Shown here: positions 10,855-23,397 of the stretch, piece by piece
Position numbering within the stretch: position 1 is the stretch's first letter
How the letters are laid out: each line of letters opens with the position of its first letter
Assembly (NCBI RefSeq): GCF_965363235.1
Contig: NC_134847.1
Coordinates: forward strand, 61,908,439-61,972,438
DNA length: 64,000 nucleotides
Direction: 5' to 3'
DNA from: Mytilus galloprovincialis
Lineage: Eukaryota > Mollusca > Bivalvia > Mytilida > Mytilidae
The notes under the pieces: model-generated
Databases searched by the model: none
Seen by the model: only the letters and a program-made list of their open reading frames with translations
What the model was told of the DNA's origin: nothing
Made by a program: the position numbers and the translations under genes

Positions 10855-11700
10855 AAAAATACAAAACTCCGAGGAAATTCAAAACGGTGAGTTTCTAATA
10901 AATGGCAAAATCAAAAGCTCAAACATACCAAACGAATGGATAACAACGGTCATATTCCTGTGCCTGACTTGGTACCATCTTCGCTAGCCAAGGGTTACGA
11001 TCAACTCCCGTTCTCTTCACCCTTGGCGGATTAAGCCAACATTTGTGATGACAATGTTGCGCCATCTATCTGAAGATTAAAGTCACGCCCATTCCGAATA
11101 CATTATTCTTGACCAATGGTATCACTTTAACTCTTCAATTTGGAGGTAAAAACACGGTAGCGTCTAGATTCTACACACTTGGTAAAGCCGGAAATGAAAA
11201 TATACTTCAACATTCATGCATTTGTGCATGGAACATACACAGGAACTTCTTTAAGTTGATTAAAAACATTCAAGTTGTCACTTAATGTAGTCGTATGTTT
11301 AGGGATGTAAAGACTTGGTGCACAATAAACACGGGGCAATTGTTTACAAACTCTTTCTACATTTACACGTGATCTCGTTATAGGCGCTTTTTGATTAGAT
11401 CCAGCGAGTTTCGACTGCAACCAATAAAAATCCTTACCTTGTGTCTCCGAAATTTTAACTCCGCCAAGGGTGAAGAGAACGGGAATGGATCGTAACCCTT
11501 GGCTGGCGAAGTTGACTTGGTACATGTAATATCTATAGTTTTATAGCTAGCTAAATTTCTCACTAGTATGACAGTCGCATAAAATTCCATTTCATTGATA
11601 ACGATGTGTGAACAAAACAAACAGACATAATAGGTAAAAATATCAAAAATAGGGCACAGCATGCAACGTTGTGTTATATTCTAAATCACCGTAAAACAAT
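10855..11700 (+). repeat. Repeat Y, split by a MITE
   Basis: Abundant mussel repeat (actccgaggaaattcaaaac ... tagctagctaaa ... aacaaacagacataa), also at 14,835 (reverse), 21,320, 24,535 and 35,345. Here it is interrupted at its TTGGTAC motif by the element at 10,979-11,511. Confidence 0.65.
10979..11511. mobile_element. 533-bp MITE with ~52-bp inverted ends, MULE-like
   Basis: The ends are near-perfect inverted repeats (cttcgctagccaagggttac at the left; its complement with one change at 11,492-11,511), extending ~52 bp to ...cttggcgga. An 11-bp direct repeat TGACTTGGTAC flanks it (10,965-10,975; 11,513-11,523), a target duplication of Mutator-like length. No transposase. Confidence 0.75.
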
Positions 11701-12018
11701 TACATATGTCAACAAAAAGGCATATTTACCAATACACTTGCCCTGATTGACCTTTCCCTTGAAAACCGATAAGGCGAAAGTTTGTTTTGTGAACATGATC
11801 CTATGGTAATGCTTATGTTTTTCTACTGTTGTCTCATGCTCATCAACCCAAAATGCATACATGTAATACCAATATTAAAATACAAATGTATAAATATAAA
11901 AACATGTCCACATTTGGTACTTATGGGTGGGAGAGGGGGGAACTTATCAAGAACCTCATCAACCCAAACAACAGGCAATATGTATTGCCTGACCAAACAT
12001 AGCCCTTAAACCAACCAC

Positions 12019-12085
12019 CACTTGGCTATTGAAAGAATGAGGATGTATCACATGTACTTCCGCCAAAGATATCAATCAATGAGGT
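12019..12085 (+). repeat. Direct repeat, copy 1
   Basis: About 65 bp (ggctattgaaagaatgagga ...) repeated with few changes at 12,668-12,737. The two copies bracket ~600 bp including a minisatellite. Confidence 0.8.
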
Positions 12086-12439
12086 TATAAACATATCCTC
12101 AGTGATTGATATAATTTTGCATCCAGTTCATGTTAAGTTATGGGCATATAAAACTCCATAGTTCATACAGCATATTTGCAGGCCAATCTCAAATTACACC
12201 ACTAGTAAGGCTTTCCCTTAAGGAATAGTATTCCCAATATTCAAAACAAAAATATCTTCAACACTTTTATTAAATATTATTCCTTAATTACTTTAAAACA
12301 CTACTAAACATTTAAAGATACATGTACACAGTTCTTGTTAAAGAGTTCATATAAATTGAATAAATTCTCATGAATTTAACCACATACAGACTTTTAAAAC
12401 TCTAGAGGAAAGAACCGACGCTCCCAAGGCTAGTATTTT

Positions 12440-12607
12440 TAATTCAATGTTGCCAAGGCAAATGTAAAATTCATAAAAATGACCACCTAGGTCTATTGCC
12501 ACCAAGGCATATATAAATGACCACCTAGGTATATTGCCACCAAGGCATGTATAAATCACCACCAAGGTCTTAAAGCCACCAAGGCTATATTGCCACCAAG
12601 GCAAATG
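12440..12607. repeat. Minisatellite around a gccaccaaggc core
   Basis: Five to six degenerate units of ~30 bp (ttgccaccaaggca, atgaccacctaggt). Open in one minus frame but with no protein character. Confidence 0.8.
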
Positions 12608-12667
12608 TAAGTAAAAGTTACAGAATATAGTTACTTTGCCGACAACACGTGGAGCACGACCTTCCCA

Positions 12668-12737
12668 CAGCTTGGATATTGAAAGAATGAAGATGTATCA
12701 CATGTACTTCCGCCAAAGATATCAACCAATGAGGTTA
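12668..12737 (+). repeat. Direct repeat, copy 2
   Basis: Partner of 12,019-12,085. From here to 14,830 I see only AT-rich DNA without a recognisable gene. Confidence 0.8.
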
Positions 12738-14834
12738 TGCTACCTAATGTCTTTATATGGTAAATATGAAACAAAAACCGTACATATGATACAAAAAACA
12801 GATGTAACAAAATATATTATGAACCCTAATATTACAATTTTCGGCTGGACCTGTGGGCCTCAGTTGGTGACCCCAAACCACCGCTTCGTCTGTCTCCGAG
12901 ATCTATTAACGACCCGGAAATGATATCGATTTCATACAACGTTAAATTCCTGTCAAAATCAAATCTACTTCCACTGTCTGTTTCAAGACTTCAAGTTAAC
13001 CAAATCATTAGCATACAGTCGTGTCTGGTTAATCCGCCCCTTTACTAAGTACGTCCCTTCCGTAAATATTTCATCTGCTATGAAGAAAACATGCAATTTA
13101 AAAAAAATTGGAAAGCCAAAATAACAAATATAAAAGGGTTTGATTTCTTTAACTTCCTGTATCTTAAACAAATATCTATGGGAATTTGACACACGCTTTC
13201 TGTATCTGTGTGGGTTTTTTTTTCGATTTGAATTAAAAGAAGAAATAAAATGAATTGACTATGAAATAAAATTGTGGGTTGTTTTAAAACAAACACATGA
13301 TTTGCCAACCTATTTTGACAAAACATGTGACCCAATCTCATCAATATAAGAAAATGAGGTCGGGCATACCAAATCTATTTGTTTTTCCATTTCGTTGTAT
13401 TAAAGTAGTGAGCGTTAATCAACTCTTTACTCCATCCCAAATAGCACTGGATATTTGGGGCGAACACATGTCAATCGTGAGTTGAGAAACCGACCCACCG
13501 TATCGGTCAACCAAATTCATGATGCTGACGGTAAATTATGTAGTGTCAATTTCAATCGTTCTTCCTTATAACCTTGTCGGAGCAGTTTTTTTGTCCAAGG
13601 AGGCACACCCTATTAATGAAGTTCGTATAGATGGAGCATTACATTTTAATTGATCTACTAGTATGTAGATCAGAGGATATGTTTAAGGGGTTCATGCGAT
13701 TCTATCAGTTTTCGTTTGTTATCTTCATCTGTTTTTTTAATAACTCTATGAAATTTGAATATCAGTAATCTACTGTTGCTTTGATATGAGACACTTATGC
13801 AAATACCACTAGTCAGAAAACACAAGATAAGTTAATGCAGACAGAAAAAACAATGTCAAATGGGTACCTGGTTCACACAAATAAAAGCAATACTGGCGAA
13901 CACTTTATCATATAAATATAACTGATAAATATTCTTGCAGTAAGGATGCATTTTATAGGTACTAGACGAATCATTTTAATTGAATGCCTACATATGTACT
14001 TATGAAAACTATAATTTGCAAGTCATGACAAAAATGTAACACTAGGTGAGAAATGTAATGTTTTGTTTTATTTAAAAAAAAAAGCACATTGGTGTCAAAA
14101 CAATCTGAAATTTAAAAAGATGTCGGCTTTCCTTAGATGCAGAAAGGTAGATTGAGAATCTTAAGCTGGTTGTCATCCAACCGAAACTATTGATACACAT
14201 ACTTGCATTGTAAAGCTTAAAAGGCGATATCAAATGATGAGATTTAAAAACTGACTTATTTAAACTTTCAACAGTTTCGAAAATTCCTTGTTAGAAATAC
14301 ATTATGCTAACCATATGACCAAATAACAGGATTCAATTGGCAAACAAGATAAACAATAACGCATGGATCGCTATCTTACAGATATATAAATGATAAACAT
14401 GCAGTACTTGGAATAGCCGAAACTGAGTAGGAAAGCAACCGCTAAATTTTTAAAAAGAATTGACAATTGTAAGTTTCAAAACAACATTTAAAATCAAAAT
14501 TAAAAAAGAAAACAATGTAAAGATTTACTAAAACAACAACAACAACAAAAATTACAAAAGCGTTACAACTTATTTCATTCTAATCATGTCAATATCAAAG
14601 AACTGGTAAACGGACGTTTGATACCTGTTATTGTGTTTACCTGACTTACATATATCACTAGTAAGTGTTTACAATCCTAACGAGAGTAGTAGTATCTTCT
14701 TTTATGAAGCACGAATACACATAAAAAATAAATGATCAGTTGGCGTTACATGTATAATGTATTATACGACTGTCATACCAGTGAGAGCTAGCTTAAAGCC
14801 AGGTTAAATCAACAATATTTTACATATGAAATAG

Positions 14835-14960
14835 CCTGTACCAAGTTCGGACTATGACAGTTGTTATCCAATCTTTTGATGTGTTTGAACTTTTGGTTTT
14901 GCCATTTGATTCGGGACTTTCCGTTTAGAATTTACCACGGAGTTCGGTATTTTTGACATT
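14835..14960 (-). repeat. Repeat Y fragment, reverse
   Basis: Complement of the Y start: gttatccaat, ttttggttttgccatttgat, and gagttcggtatttttgac. Confidence 0.65.
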
Positions 14961-15547
14961 TTAATTTTTATTATTTAGAATATGTAGAAGAGAGGTTACG
15001 CACTCTGTTGCTAACATTATACACAAAAATCGGAAGATGTAATGTGATTGCCTATGGGGAGGCTACCGTCGTGTTTAAATTGAAATTATGTTTTTATATT
15101 TTTAATTTAACAGTATGAATAATGATACATACTAGAGTCTACATTTCAAAAACAGCACTATATCAATGTATTGCTAATTCTTATGTAAGATAATGGAACA
15201 AATTCATTTCACATACCGTTTAAAACTAACGTGTTAAGGACAGCACTTGCATTGCTGTTTTTTGTTTTAGAGATATGACTAAGCTAGTAGATTGCAGTAA
15301 ATTCCCATATCTCAAATAAAAATTCAGGACAATCCCTAGCAACGGATTGAGCGGAAAGATTGTTAATACAGCAGTAAAAAGTAAGTTTTAATTTTAGCAA
15401 ATTTTACAACAATGTTTTTCTTTTTACTATTAGTTTAGTATAGAAAATATTAAGGTTAGAATTAATAAAAGATTCATTTACAGAACAGGAACGTATGTCT
15501 GGCGTACAAAATGGTAATATTGGTATTTATGATAAGTCTATCTTTAT

Positions 15548-16041
15548 TTATTTTGAACAGACTACACATGTGAGTACTCTTCCATCTATGAAGGGTGGAC
15601 AAGGCATGGCTTCATTACATTTGGAATGTACCGGATTTAAAATAGGTTTTTCCGACCAGCTCGTAGCTTTCTTTCGTCGCTCAGGAACTTCATCAATGCA
15701 GATATATTCGGATCCTGATTTGAATTTAGGATTTCCACCAAGTAGATATCCATTGTATTCCTTTTCCCAGTCACTTGTGCATTCTTTTCGTCCCGGAATC
15801 ATGATAACAGACGTTTTATATCTAGCCCTACAAACAGTACATGGAATACCATATAGCGTATATTTTGAATGATCTAGTGCGGTATTAGGTGTATCCATTT
15901 GATGTATACTGTATATGGTTCCACTAAGCCACGGGTGATTATCTACTTTCTTGTTGTTAATGGCATACTGGGGCTGTGTTGGTACGCATAGCATGTTCAC
16001 TTGAGAACCACTGTCAGTATGAGACGCACCACCAACAAAAC
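15548..16041 (-). CDS. C4-like gene, exon 3
   Basis: Acceptor taaacag precedes 16041. The exon carries the bulk of the domain and ends at the stop at 15548. Confidence 0.88.
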
Positions 16042-17047
16042 CTGTTTAAATAATATTTATGTATAGTTATAACACACAGACCTTCTATTTCATATCAAGT
16101 CATTGTTTCAAATTTTATACATTGTGATAAGGGACATTAATCCCAAAAATATGGCCTCATCGAACATATTCTTTTTTTACGAGGTGATAAATAATATATG
16201 TTAAAATTCCAGAATTCATTCATTGAAAAAAATGCGTAGTAACGACTTATAGAGTGATAACTGTACGGAGAAAATATGCCAGTTAACCAAGTAGCACAAA
16301 TAAATTGTCTCATTTATGTCTACCCCAAATCTCTCATTTTCTTTATTTGCATCAGATAATTATAATAATTCATTTAACTCCTTTGATAAAACACAATAAC
16401 GAACCACTATATACGATTTCTGTTTTGTCTCCAGAACACTTCGTTCTCCCCCATCTAGTATATGTTGTGCCTGTTTCTGAAATGTAGACAGTATTCTATT
16501 AATTAAAAGAAAGTAAAAAATAGTCCACCAAAGACTTATTAGGAACAAATAGGAGGAAACGTCATGTAGGAAAATACCTATACTCCCTTCAATTGATTTA
16601 TATATTCATCGGCCACCAACTGACCAACTAATAAAATATTAAAGTTTATTGCTTCAGTGATAGGTTGTTAGTATGAAGTGAGTGCAGGGAAATTACAAAC
16701 AAATGTCTACCATACAACTACAGTTATTTGATGTCTGTGTAAAGAAATTAAATAAGATAGTCACCTATTATGATATAATGCACTGGTTTAAAAAGGTCTG
16801 ATCCCTTTCACATGAAAAAACTTCTATCCTAATGACATTATAACTGACTAGTTCTTATAACTGTTTGGTTATTCAATAATTTCTAAAATAGTTTTTAAAT
16901 TTTACCTTCGCTTTTAGTTCTTGTTTGTTTAACTCCTGAACAAATAGCATCAAACAGTTTGGCTTTAACAGCATGATTCTCACATTGTTCCTTGTTTCCA
17001 TATACTTCTTGCCCGAGAACCACCAAAAACACAAACACAATAACCAT
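15548..17047 (-). CDS. Secreted 'short-chain collagen C4-like' protein, three exons
   Basis: Join of 16906-17047, 16405-16476 and 15548-16041 gives 235 residues with matching phases. Residues 1-17 (MVIVFVFLVVLGQEVYG) are a signal peptide. A short Cys-containing segment follows, then GTTYTRWGRTKC, EIVYSGFVGGASHTDSGSQV, NMLCVP, PCTVCRARYKTSVIMIPGR, ECTSDWEKEYNGYLLGG, SEYICIDE and PCPPFIDGRVLTCVVCSK. These are hallmarks of an expanded bivalve family annotated, by similarity to sponge sequences, as short-chain collagen C4-like, although it lacks Gly-X-Y repeats. Probably extracellular and disulphide-rich; its role is unknown. All introns are GT-AG and the frame has no defects. Confidence 0.85.
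16405..16476 (-). CDS. C4-like gene, exon 2
   Basis: 72-nt exon between acceptor tttcag and donor GTTCGT, encoding the family motif TYTRWGRTKC...EIVYS. Too short for a simple ORF scan; recognised by motif. Confidence 0.8.
16906..17047 (-). CDS. C4-like gene, exon 1 (signal peptide)
   Basis: The ATG at 17045-17047 opens a hydrophobic leader. Donor GTAAAA follows 16906. Ends one base into a codon. Confidence 0.8.
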
Positions 17048-17502
17048 CTCTCTTGCAGTAACTTTGCCAATTTGACACTTTGATTTCGTGCATTGTATAT
17101 ACTAACTGATATTTAATACATTTTTTAACATGAGTATCATATTACTGAAGTACCTACAGCTGTTCACGCTTTCATCACTGTACATATTTTTTTTAATTTG
17201 ATGTTTATTTAATCTATTATTGTCTATGTTCTCAGTTTATCAAATAAAAACATTCTTTAATGGAATGAAAGGCAAATACTAGTAAATAAGATTAGATGAA
17301 ACGTTTGATGTTGAACTTTTCCTATGTTTTTGCTTTTGGTAATGCATGGATCAATTGTGTTTGAAGATGCAAAGCAAATTTTAATTGAAAATGGTTAAAG
17401 TGCATAAACAATTAACCATTTATAGATATTTACATGTTGAATTTGAATTTTGTTTCACTACTGTAAATTCAGAAAATATTGCAATGATTGGCGAATTGAA
17501 TT

Positions 17503-18300
17503 TTAAACCTGATGCCTTTTGTTATCTACTAATAGAGCATTTGCATTATTCACGTATCAGGATACGTGCATGGATCGACGTAAACGTATCCACCAGATTT
17601 GTTTACAATAATGTTTTAACCCCGATCTCAAAAAAAAATTAAATCCATTAAATAATATTTTCATCGGGACCAACTTGACTTAATTTGTCCTTTCCTCATA
17701 TTCGTGTTATACGATACGTCGATACGGATACGCCAGCAAATACTTGATTAATGCAAATGCTCTAATAGTGTGTTTCTTTGTCTAATACGTTCTCCTATTT
17801 ATTTGTATTGTAGTCCTGTAATATAATGTTGTCATTTCAATGTTATATTTAACATTGCCATTAAGGTGCGAGATTTGGCATGCCACAAAAGCAGGTTCAA
17901 CCCACCATTTTTATCTTTAAAAATGTCCTGTACCAAGTCAGGAAAATGGCCATTGTTATATTATAGTTCGTTTCTGTGTGTTTAACATTTTAACGTTGTG
18001 TTTCTGTTGTGTCGTTTGCTTTCTCTTATATTTGAGTGTGAATTCACATTACTATAAGACGTGTCATGGTACTTTTCTATCCCAAATTCATGTATTTGGT
18101 TTTGATGTTATATTTGTTATTCTCATCGGATTTTGTCTAATGCATAGTCCGTTTCTGTGTATGTTACATTTTAATGTTGTGTCGTTGTTCTCCTCTTTTA
18201 TTTAATGCGGTACCCTCAGTTTGTTACCCTAATTTTGTTTTTTGTCCATAGATTTACGAGTTTTGAACAGCGGTTTACTAATGTTGCCTTTATTTATTAT
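17503..18300 (-). repeat. Repeat X, reverse, near full length
   Basis: Reads in reverse from aataaataaaggcaacagta to ggcatcaggttt, with the internal toggtaccaggacattttt-like block near 17,925. Itself interrupted by the MITE at 17,534-17,763. No coding capacity seen. Confidence 0.6.
17534..17763. mobile_element. 230-bp MITE inside repeat X
   Basis: 15-bp perfect inverted ends AGAGCATTTGCATTA / TAATGCAAATGCTCT, flanked by AAT on both sides (3-bp target duplication, PIF/Harbinger-like). Confidence 0.8.
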
Positions 18301-18904
18301 TGCGAAAAATGCAACAGGGTTATAATTGCAATAATTTAAACTCGCATTTGGAATTTTTAATATGAACTAAACAGGAATATCTCAATATTGCAAAAACTTA
18401 AATCGCATGTAAGCCTAAAATTACAACATCGCAATAATAAATGCAAGCAAAAATTTCTGAATTTACTGTATTTTAAAGTGATGCATGAATATTTCTTGTA
18501 CACCTATGTCTCTGAGGTTTAATAATAAAGTATTGTCTATTGAAAAAGATAGGAATGTTTTAATGTCTGTTGGTAATTAATCTGTGCATTCTTTTATTTA
18601 AAAGTGATTATTTTTAAGATTTTAGTTGATCACACTCTTTAATTAAAATTTTAATAACTCTGAAAATTGGGTCGTTTACAAAATTTTTTATAATGCAACA
18701 TTCTTAGTAGGATTCATATTAGGATTGGTTTCAACAAAATGACGTAGGTTTTCTTGTAATCTTGGTATGATAATATATATAAAGTATAACTGTTCTATAT
18801 CCCATCTTATCTGGTGTATGGAATCCATTTGGAATTTTAAAATCTCAAGTCTACCTAGGTTATAACATATTTCAATAAAAATGAACAGAAAAAGTTTTTA
18901 TTAA

Positions 18905-20740
18905 TGCCCGCGTCACACTGTCCCGATTTTTATATACGATTGACAACCGAATGCGAAAATTGTTCGTACGAAGTTGGTCCCGATCTCGTTTAAATACTTA
19001 AAAGTGACCGAAGCAAGTACGATGAATAACGAAGTCTATACGATGGTGCTGAAAATATATACGATAGCAAAAGATGGACACACGAAGGTTAACCGAAGAC
19101 CGGTATTTAAGCTTCATATCTCAGCCGAAGCCTATACGATTGATCACGAAGGCTACACGATGGATTACGAAGGCTACACGGTGGATTACGATGATGGCGG
19201 GATGACCATACGATGTCTAAACGACGTCGTGTACAGCTTACGATGCAAGGTCACAGTGGCAGTTGTAATACAAGGCAATGTCACCCGTGTGGACACTCTA
19301 AAACCAATATGCTTCAAAAGATTTTAACCACGTTTGGTATATTGTTCCTCCTTGTAATGATCTGAAATTTTTTACGTTCAAGGCCAAAGGTCAAGGTCAT
19401 GCAGATGGACTTGTTTTTTCTCCTTGAAATAGCTAATACACAGGCAATTGGTTGCTCTTTTTAACCTGCTGGTTCTTAAGACAATATTAAAGGTATTTCC
19501 AGTTACTGAATGTTTTGGTTGATTTCTAAAAAAAAAGTTTATGTATCAAATATGCATATTCAATTTACCATTTTCTGCATGTGTCATATACAAATATAGT
19601 GTCCATATTTGTCCCCAATATGTTACATACGAGGGGATGCCACGCTCGGCATTGCCTAGTTTGAACTGTAAAATGTGTGCACTAGTCTGAATAATCACCC
19701 ATAATTATGCCCATGTTTACTGATCTATCTTAAAGGTAAGGTAATGGGTTCGTTGATCCCTTTTATTCAAAAAGAGCTCTTTCCAGAAGAATATCATAAT
19801 AATATAGACAAAAGGAAGGATGTGGGGAAAGCAACAAATGCAGCAAAATATGACATATAGAAAACGAAATGGTTATGGATACATTCGTGTGACAACAACT
19901 CAGACAATACATAAAAAATCAGAATAATGAAGAAAAAGTTGGTTTCCCTATATACGTGTACCTGCAGTGTTGGTGTACAATGCGCGTTTATGATTTCATT
20001 ATGTTACTTGATATAAAAAATTGACAAAAAATAATATTTTACTTGTAAAAGTAAATCCTGAGCCTGTAATAGCTACTCTTTGTGTTCCATTTGAATTAAT
20101 AGAAACAACGCGCTGTCGCCTTTCTTGTTCTCATAGAATCATATGATATGAGCTCCATGTTTTGTGAACGGGATTCTTAATTGTCATATTAGACTGACCA
20201 GTGCATATCGCGCATGGCACTTTAAATGTATTTTAGCGCAAAAATTAACTTTACATTTAGCTGGATTTATTGCCGTCGTACTTCCATCTTGTCGCCTTCG
20301 TACTTTTATTCGATGGCAACACGACGGGATTACGAAGTCTTCACGAAGTCGTGTTGCCATCGTAAGACCTTCGGGTAGCTTCGTGATTCATTCGTGTAGA
20401 CATCGTAATGTCAAAACTGCCCGATGGAAACGATGGAAACACGAATGCAATACGATGTTCAAAGATGCATTCCCGGTGACATTACGATGGTGAGGATGGT
20501 GATACGAACTCAATACGAACCCTCAACATCGGACGCACCTTCGGGGATTTTTTAACATGTTAAAAAATTTAGAACCCTTCCCGAAGTTGTCCCCGAAGGC
20601 TAGAAAATGTGACCGATGGTTAAAGATGGTTAAAGATGGCACTACGAATAGCCCGATCTGAATACGATCAGTCCCGATTTTGAAAATTTCCATAATCATG
20701 TTGCCATCGGCGTAAAAATCGGGACAGTGTGACGCGGGCA
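18905..20740. mobile_element. 1.84-kb non-autonomous TIR element
   Basis: Perfect inverted ends of 28 bp starting TGCCCGCGTCACACTGTCCC, flanked by TAA duplications (18,902-18,904; 20,741-20,743). A 3-bp TAA target duplication suggests the PIF/Harbinger superfamily. Both subterminal regions (to ~19,250 and from ~20,280) are unusually rich in TACGA/TCGTA and CGATGG words. No transposase; 19,380-20,150 looks like unrelated filler. Confidence 0.85.
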
Positions 20741-20913
20741 TAAAGAAAAATGTTTTAAGCAACTTGATTTTTATGCAAATACTGTTTTAATACTATTTAA
20801 CAAGACCTATGTATACACAGAACAATAACTGTTCTACCATGCATAAATTGATTTATTGTCAGCTCATATCCAAAACCCATTACAGAATGTTTTGTTTTCC
20901 ATGACCCTAGCAA

Positions 20914-21052
20914 GTACTGTAAATTCAGAAATTTTTGCAATGTTACAACTGGAAAGGTTTTTCAAAAAAAAAAAATTGCATTTAAAATTTTGAAGCATCA
21001 TTTGTCTGCAGCATTCTATGTAATTGTAATTACTTTCTGAATTAGCAGTAAT
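20914..21052. mobile_element. Small foldback MITE
   Basis: Starts tactgtaaattcagaaattt and ends with a diverged complement (tttctgaattagcagta). Same family as the split MITE at 17,456. Confidence 0.55.
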
Positions 21053-21319
21053 TTTATGCATTCCATTTGATTTTTTAATTAACTTTCCCCTATTATTCCT
21101 TTAACCTAACATTCCATAATTGCTGTATTATTGCTTGTTATGACCTTATTGATGAATATTGTTTCTTTGTATTTTTACAATGATCTCATTTGAATTATGT
21201 ACAACATATCATGATAATAAACAGAGAACATTAAACATTTCATTCAGTTATCTCCTCTTGTTTTATTTCACTGTATGTATTATAGCAATTGCTCAAACAG
21301 ATTACCAAAAAGTAAAATA

Positions 21320-21790
21320 ACAAACATATGGAACTCGAAGGAAAATTCAAAACGGAAATTCCCTTATCAAAAGACAAAATCAAAAGCTTAAACACATTAA
21401 ACCAATGGATAACAACTGTCAAATTCCTGCCTTGTTATAGGCTTTTTCTTATACAGAAAATGAAGGTTTTATAGCTAGCTAAACAATTCACTTATATGAC
21501 AGTTGCATCACATTCCATTATATTGACAACGATGTGTGAATAAAACATACGACATAATACATAATTGGCAAAAAAGTCAAAAATATGGGCACATCAGTGA
21601 ACATTGTGTTCTAATATTATTCACTATAAAAACAAATATGTCAACAAAGAAAAACAAAAAGACATAAAGACAAAGCAAATTACATAAATGAAAGACTGCA
21701 AAACCTTACCATAGCACAATAATACAATGACAGGATTTTTTAGTAACGAGCCATGTCAAATGGATATCTGAAAACAGACTAAACAGTAAA
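21320..21790 (+). repeat. Repeat Y copy
   Basis: Shares ggaaaattcaaaacggaaat, atggataacaactgtc, tagctagctaaa and caacgatgtgtgaa with the copies at 10,855 and 24,535. Confidence 0.65.
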
Positions 21791-22016
21791 AGTAATAATT
21801 AACCAATAAAAATAAAGGAACACTTTACCACATTATTAAGGTTCATGTGGACCATTTGGCTTAAATGTCACCTCCGAATATACTCCTAGTACAGAAAAAC
21901 CTGTACATCTGGAAAAGTTTTAAGGCATAGCACGCCCTAGATAAATAAATTTTAGATATGTTTTATATTTTAGAAAAATTAAAACTTAACAGGATTTTGT
22001 TGTGCACTTTTTTTTT

Positions 22017-22176
22017 TTAGTCGGCAATGTATAGTAGTTTGTTCGGAATTTTGTGAAGCTTAGGTATCCAATACAAACAAGGTAATTTGAAGACCTGTTG
22101 GTGACCTTCTGCTGTTGTCTGTTCTATGGTCTGGTTGTTGTCTTTTTGACACTTTCCCCATTTCCATTCTCAATTT
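22017..22176 (-). mobile_element. Rearranged Naiad fragment
   Basis: 22,017-22,086 (minus) encodes a PLE RT motif CLYWIPKLHKIPNK. 22,090-22,176 matches the outer 85 bp of the Naiad pseudo-LTR (ggtgaccttctgctgttgtc) in the opposite relative orientation to that seen at 2,940. Such inverted partial insertions are typical of PLEs. Confidence 0.65.
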
Positions 22177-22739
22177 TAAGGTAAGTCTTCCGATTTTCTT
22201 TAAATATAATGTTCATTGAAGCCTTGAAGGACATATGATTCGCCCAAATCTCATCCTTGTATTGATTAACCGTTTGGCGATTTTCTCTAGTATTATTTCC
22301 TCTGCTAAGATTGCCTATAGAGTCTTGAAAAGTGTCTGCATTAATTGGATTTTTGTACATTATTTTATAATTATTTCTTTTTTGCATAAAAACTCTTCAC
22401 AAGGTAACCGGTAATACAATTTTTTTTTAATAGTCTCTTTGCATCGTCCGTCTGTCAGTAAGTTGCTTAAGAGACTATTGCATAACAACTTTTACACTAT
22501 TTTTTTTCTTTTTTGTTAGCGTTTTACTTAGAAAATACAAAAATATGTGTAAAATATGTTTTAATATTAATTCACAAGACCTATACGGAACGATTATTTC
22601 TCTAATTTATTTAAGTGTCAACTCATTTTCTTAGCCTTTCACAGAACTATCTGTTTATCATAGCCAAAGCATGAACTGTTACTTCAGATTTTGACACCCA
22701 ATTTATGAGTTTGACTGTCCCTCTGGTATCTTTCGTTCC

Positions 22740-23030
22740 TCTTTTATGGGCATTATGTTTTCTTGTCTGTGCGTCCGTTCGCCTGTTCGTCATTTCGTTC
22801 GTTCGACCGTCGTCTGTCCCACTTCAGGTTAAAATTTTCTGTCAAGGTAGTTTTTGATGAAGTTGAAGTCCTATCAACTAGAAACTTCGTACACATGTTT
22901 GTTATGATATAATCTTTCTCATTTTAAAGCCAAATTAGAGTTTTGACCTCATTTTCACGGTCCAGTGAATACAGAAAATAATAGTGCGATTAGGGCATCC
23001 GTGTACTATGGACATATTCTTGTTTTTAAT
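22740..23030 (+). repeat. Repeat Z ('gggcatt ... gggcatccgtg')
   Basis: Begins gggcattatgttttcttgtc, has a tccgttcg-rich stretch, ttttgatgaagttgaagtcc, and ends ggcatccgtgtactatggac. Other copies: 29,681, 56,285 (reverse), 63,041. Confidence 0.65.
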
Positions 23031-23397
23031 GTTTTCATTTTATAAAAAAATTTGACGGGATAAATTTCTCAAAAATAAAAATTCACATTTAATATATCCA
23101 AGGATTCCTTTGGAAAGATTGGAACCTTTCTGAGATACTATAATGATATTTGTTTTATAAATTGATTTCCTTCTGTTAAAAAAATAAATAATATTGTCTA
23201 AATAAATTTGCATAACTTCTTTAAATTACACATAATTGGCGAAATTTTACACCCGCGAAAATAATCCACTATACGGTATCAGAAGCTAGTTCAAACACGC
23301 TATATGTTCATATGTGTGGTCGAAGTCAAAAACCTCCTTAGTGATGGACTTTTACTTAAGTGTATGAGACTTAATACTTTCTTTTGCAGATAGTATG

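Larger units (their letters stand above)
17456..18473. mobile_element. MITE split by repeat X
   Basis: The left end tactgtaaattcagaaa and its complement at 18,455-18,473 are inverted repeats of a small MITE with ttgcaat/ttgcgaa internal motifs. Repeat X (about 17,503-18,300) sits inside it. A solo relative is at 20,914-21,052. Confidence 0.6.

Noticed and set aside
12636-12923. 95-codon frame with YFRQRYQPMR
   Set aside because: Overlaps a duplicated repeat and shows no family motif or splice context.
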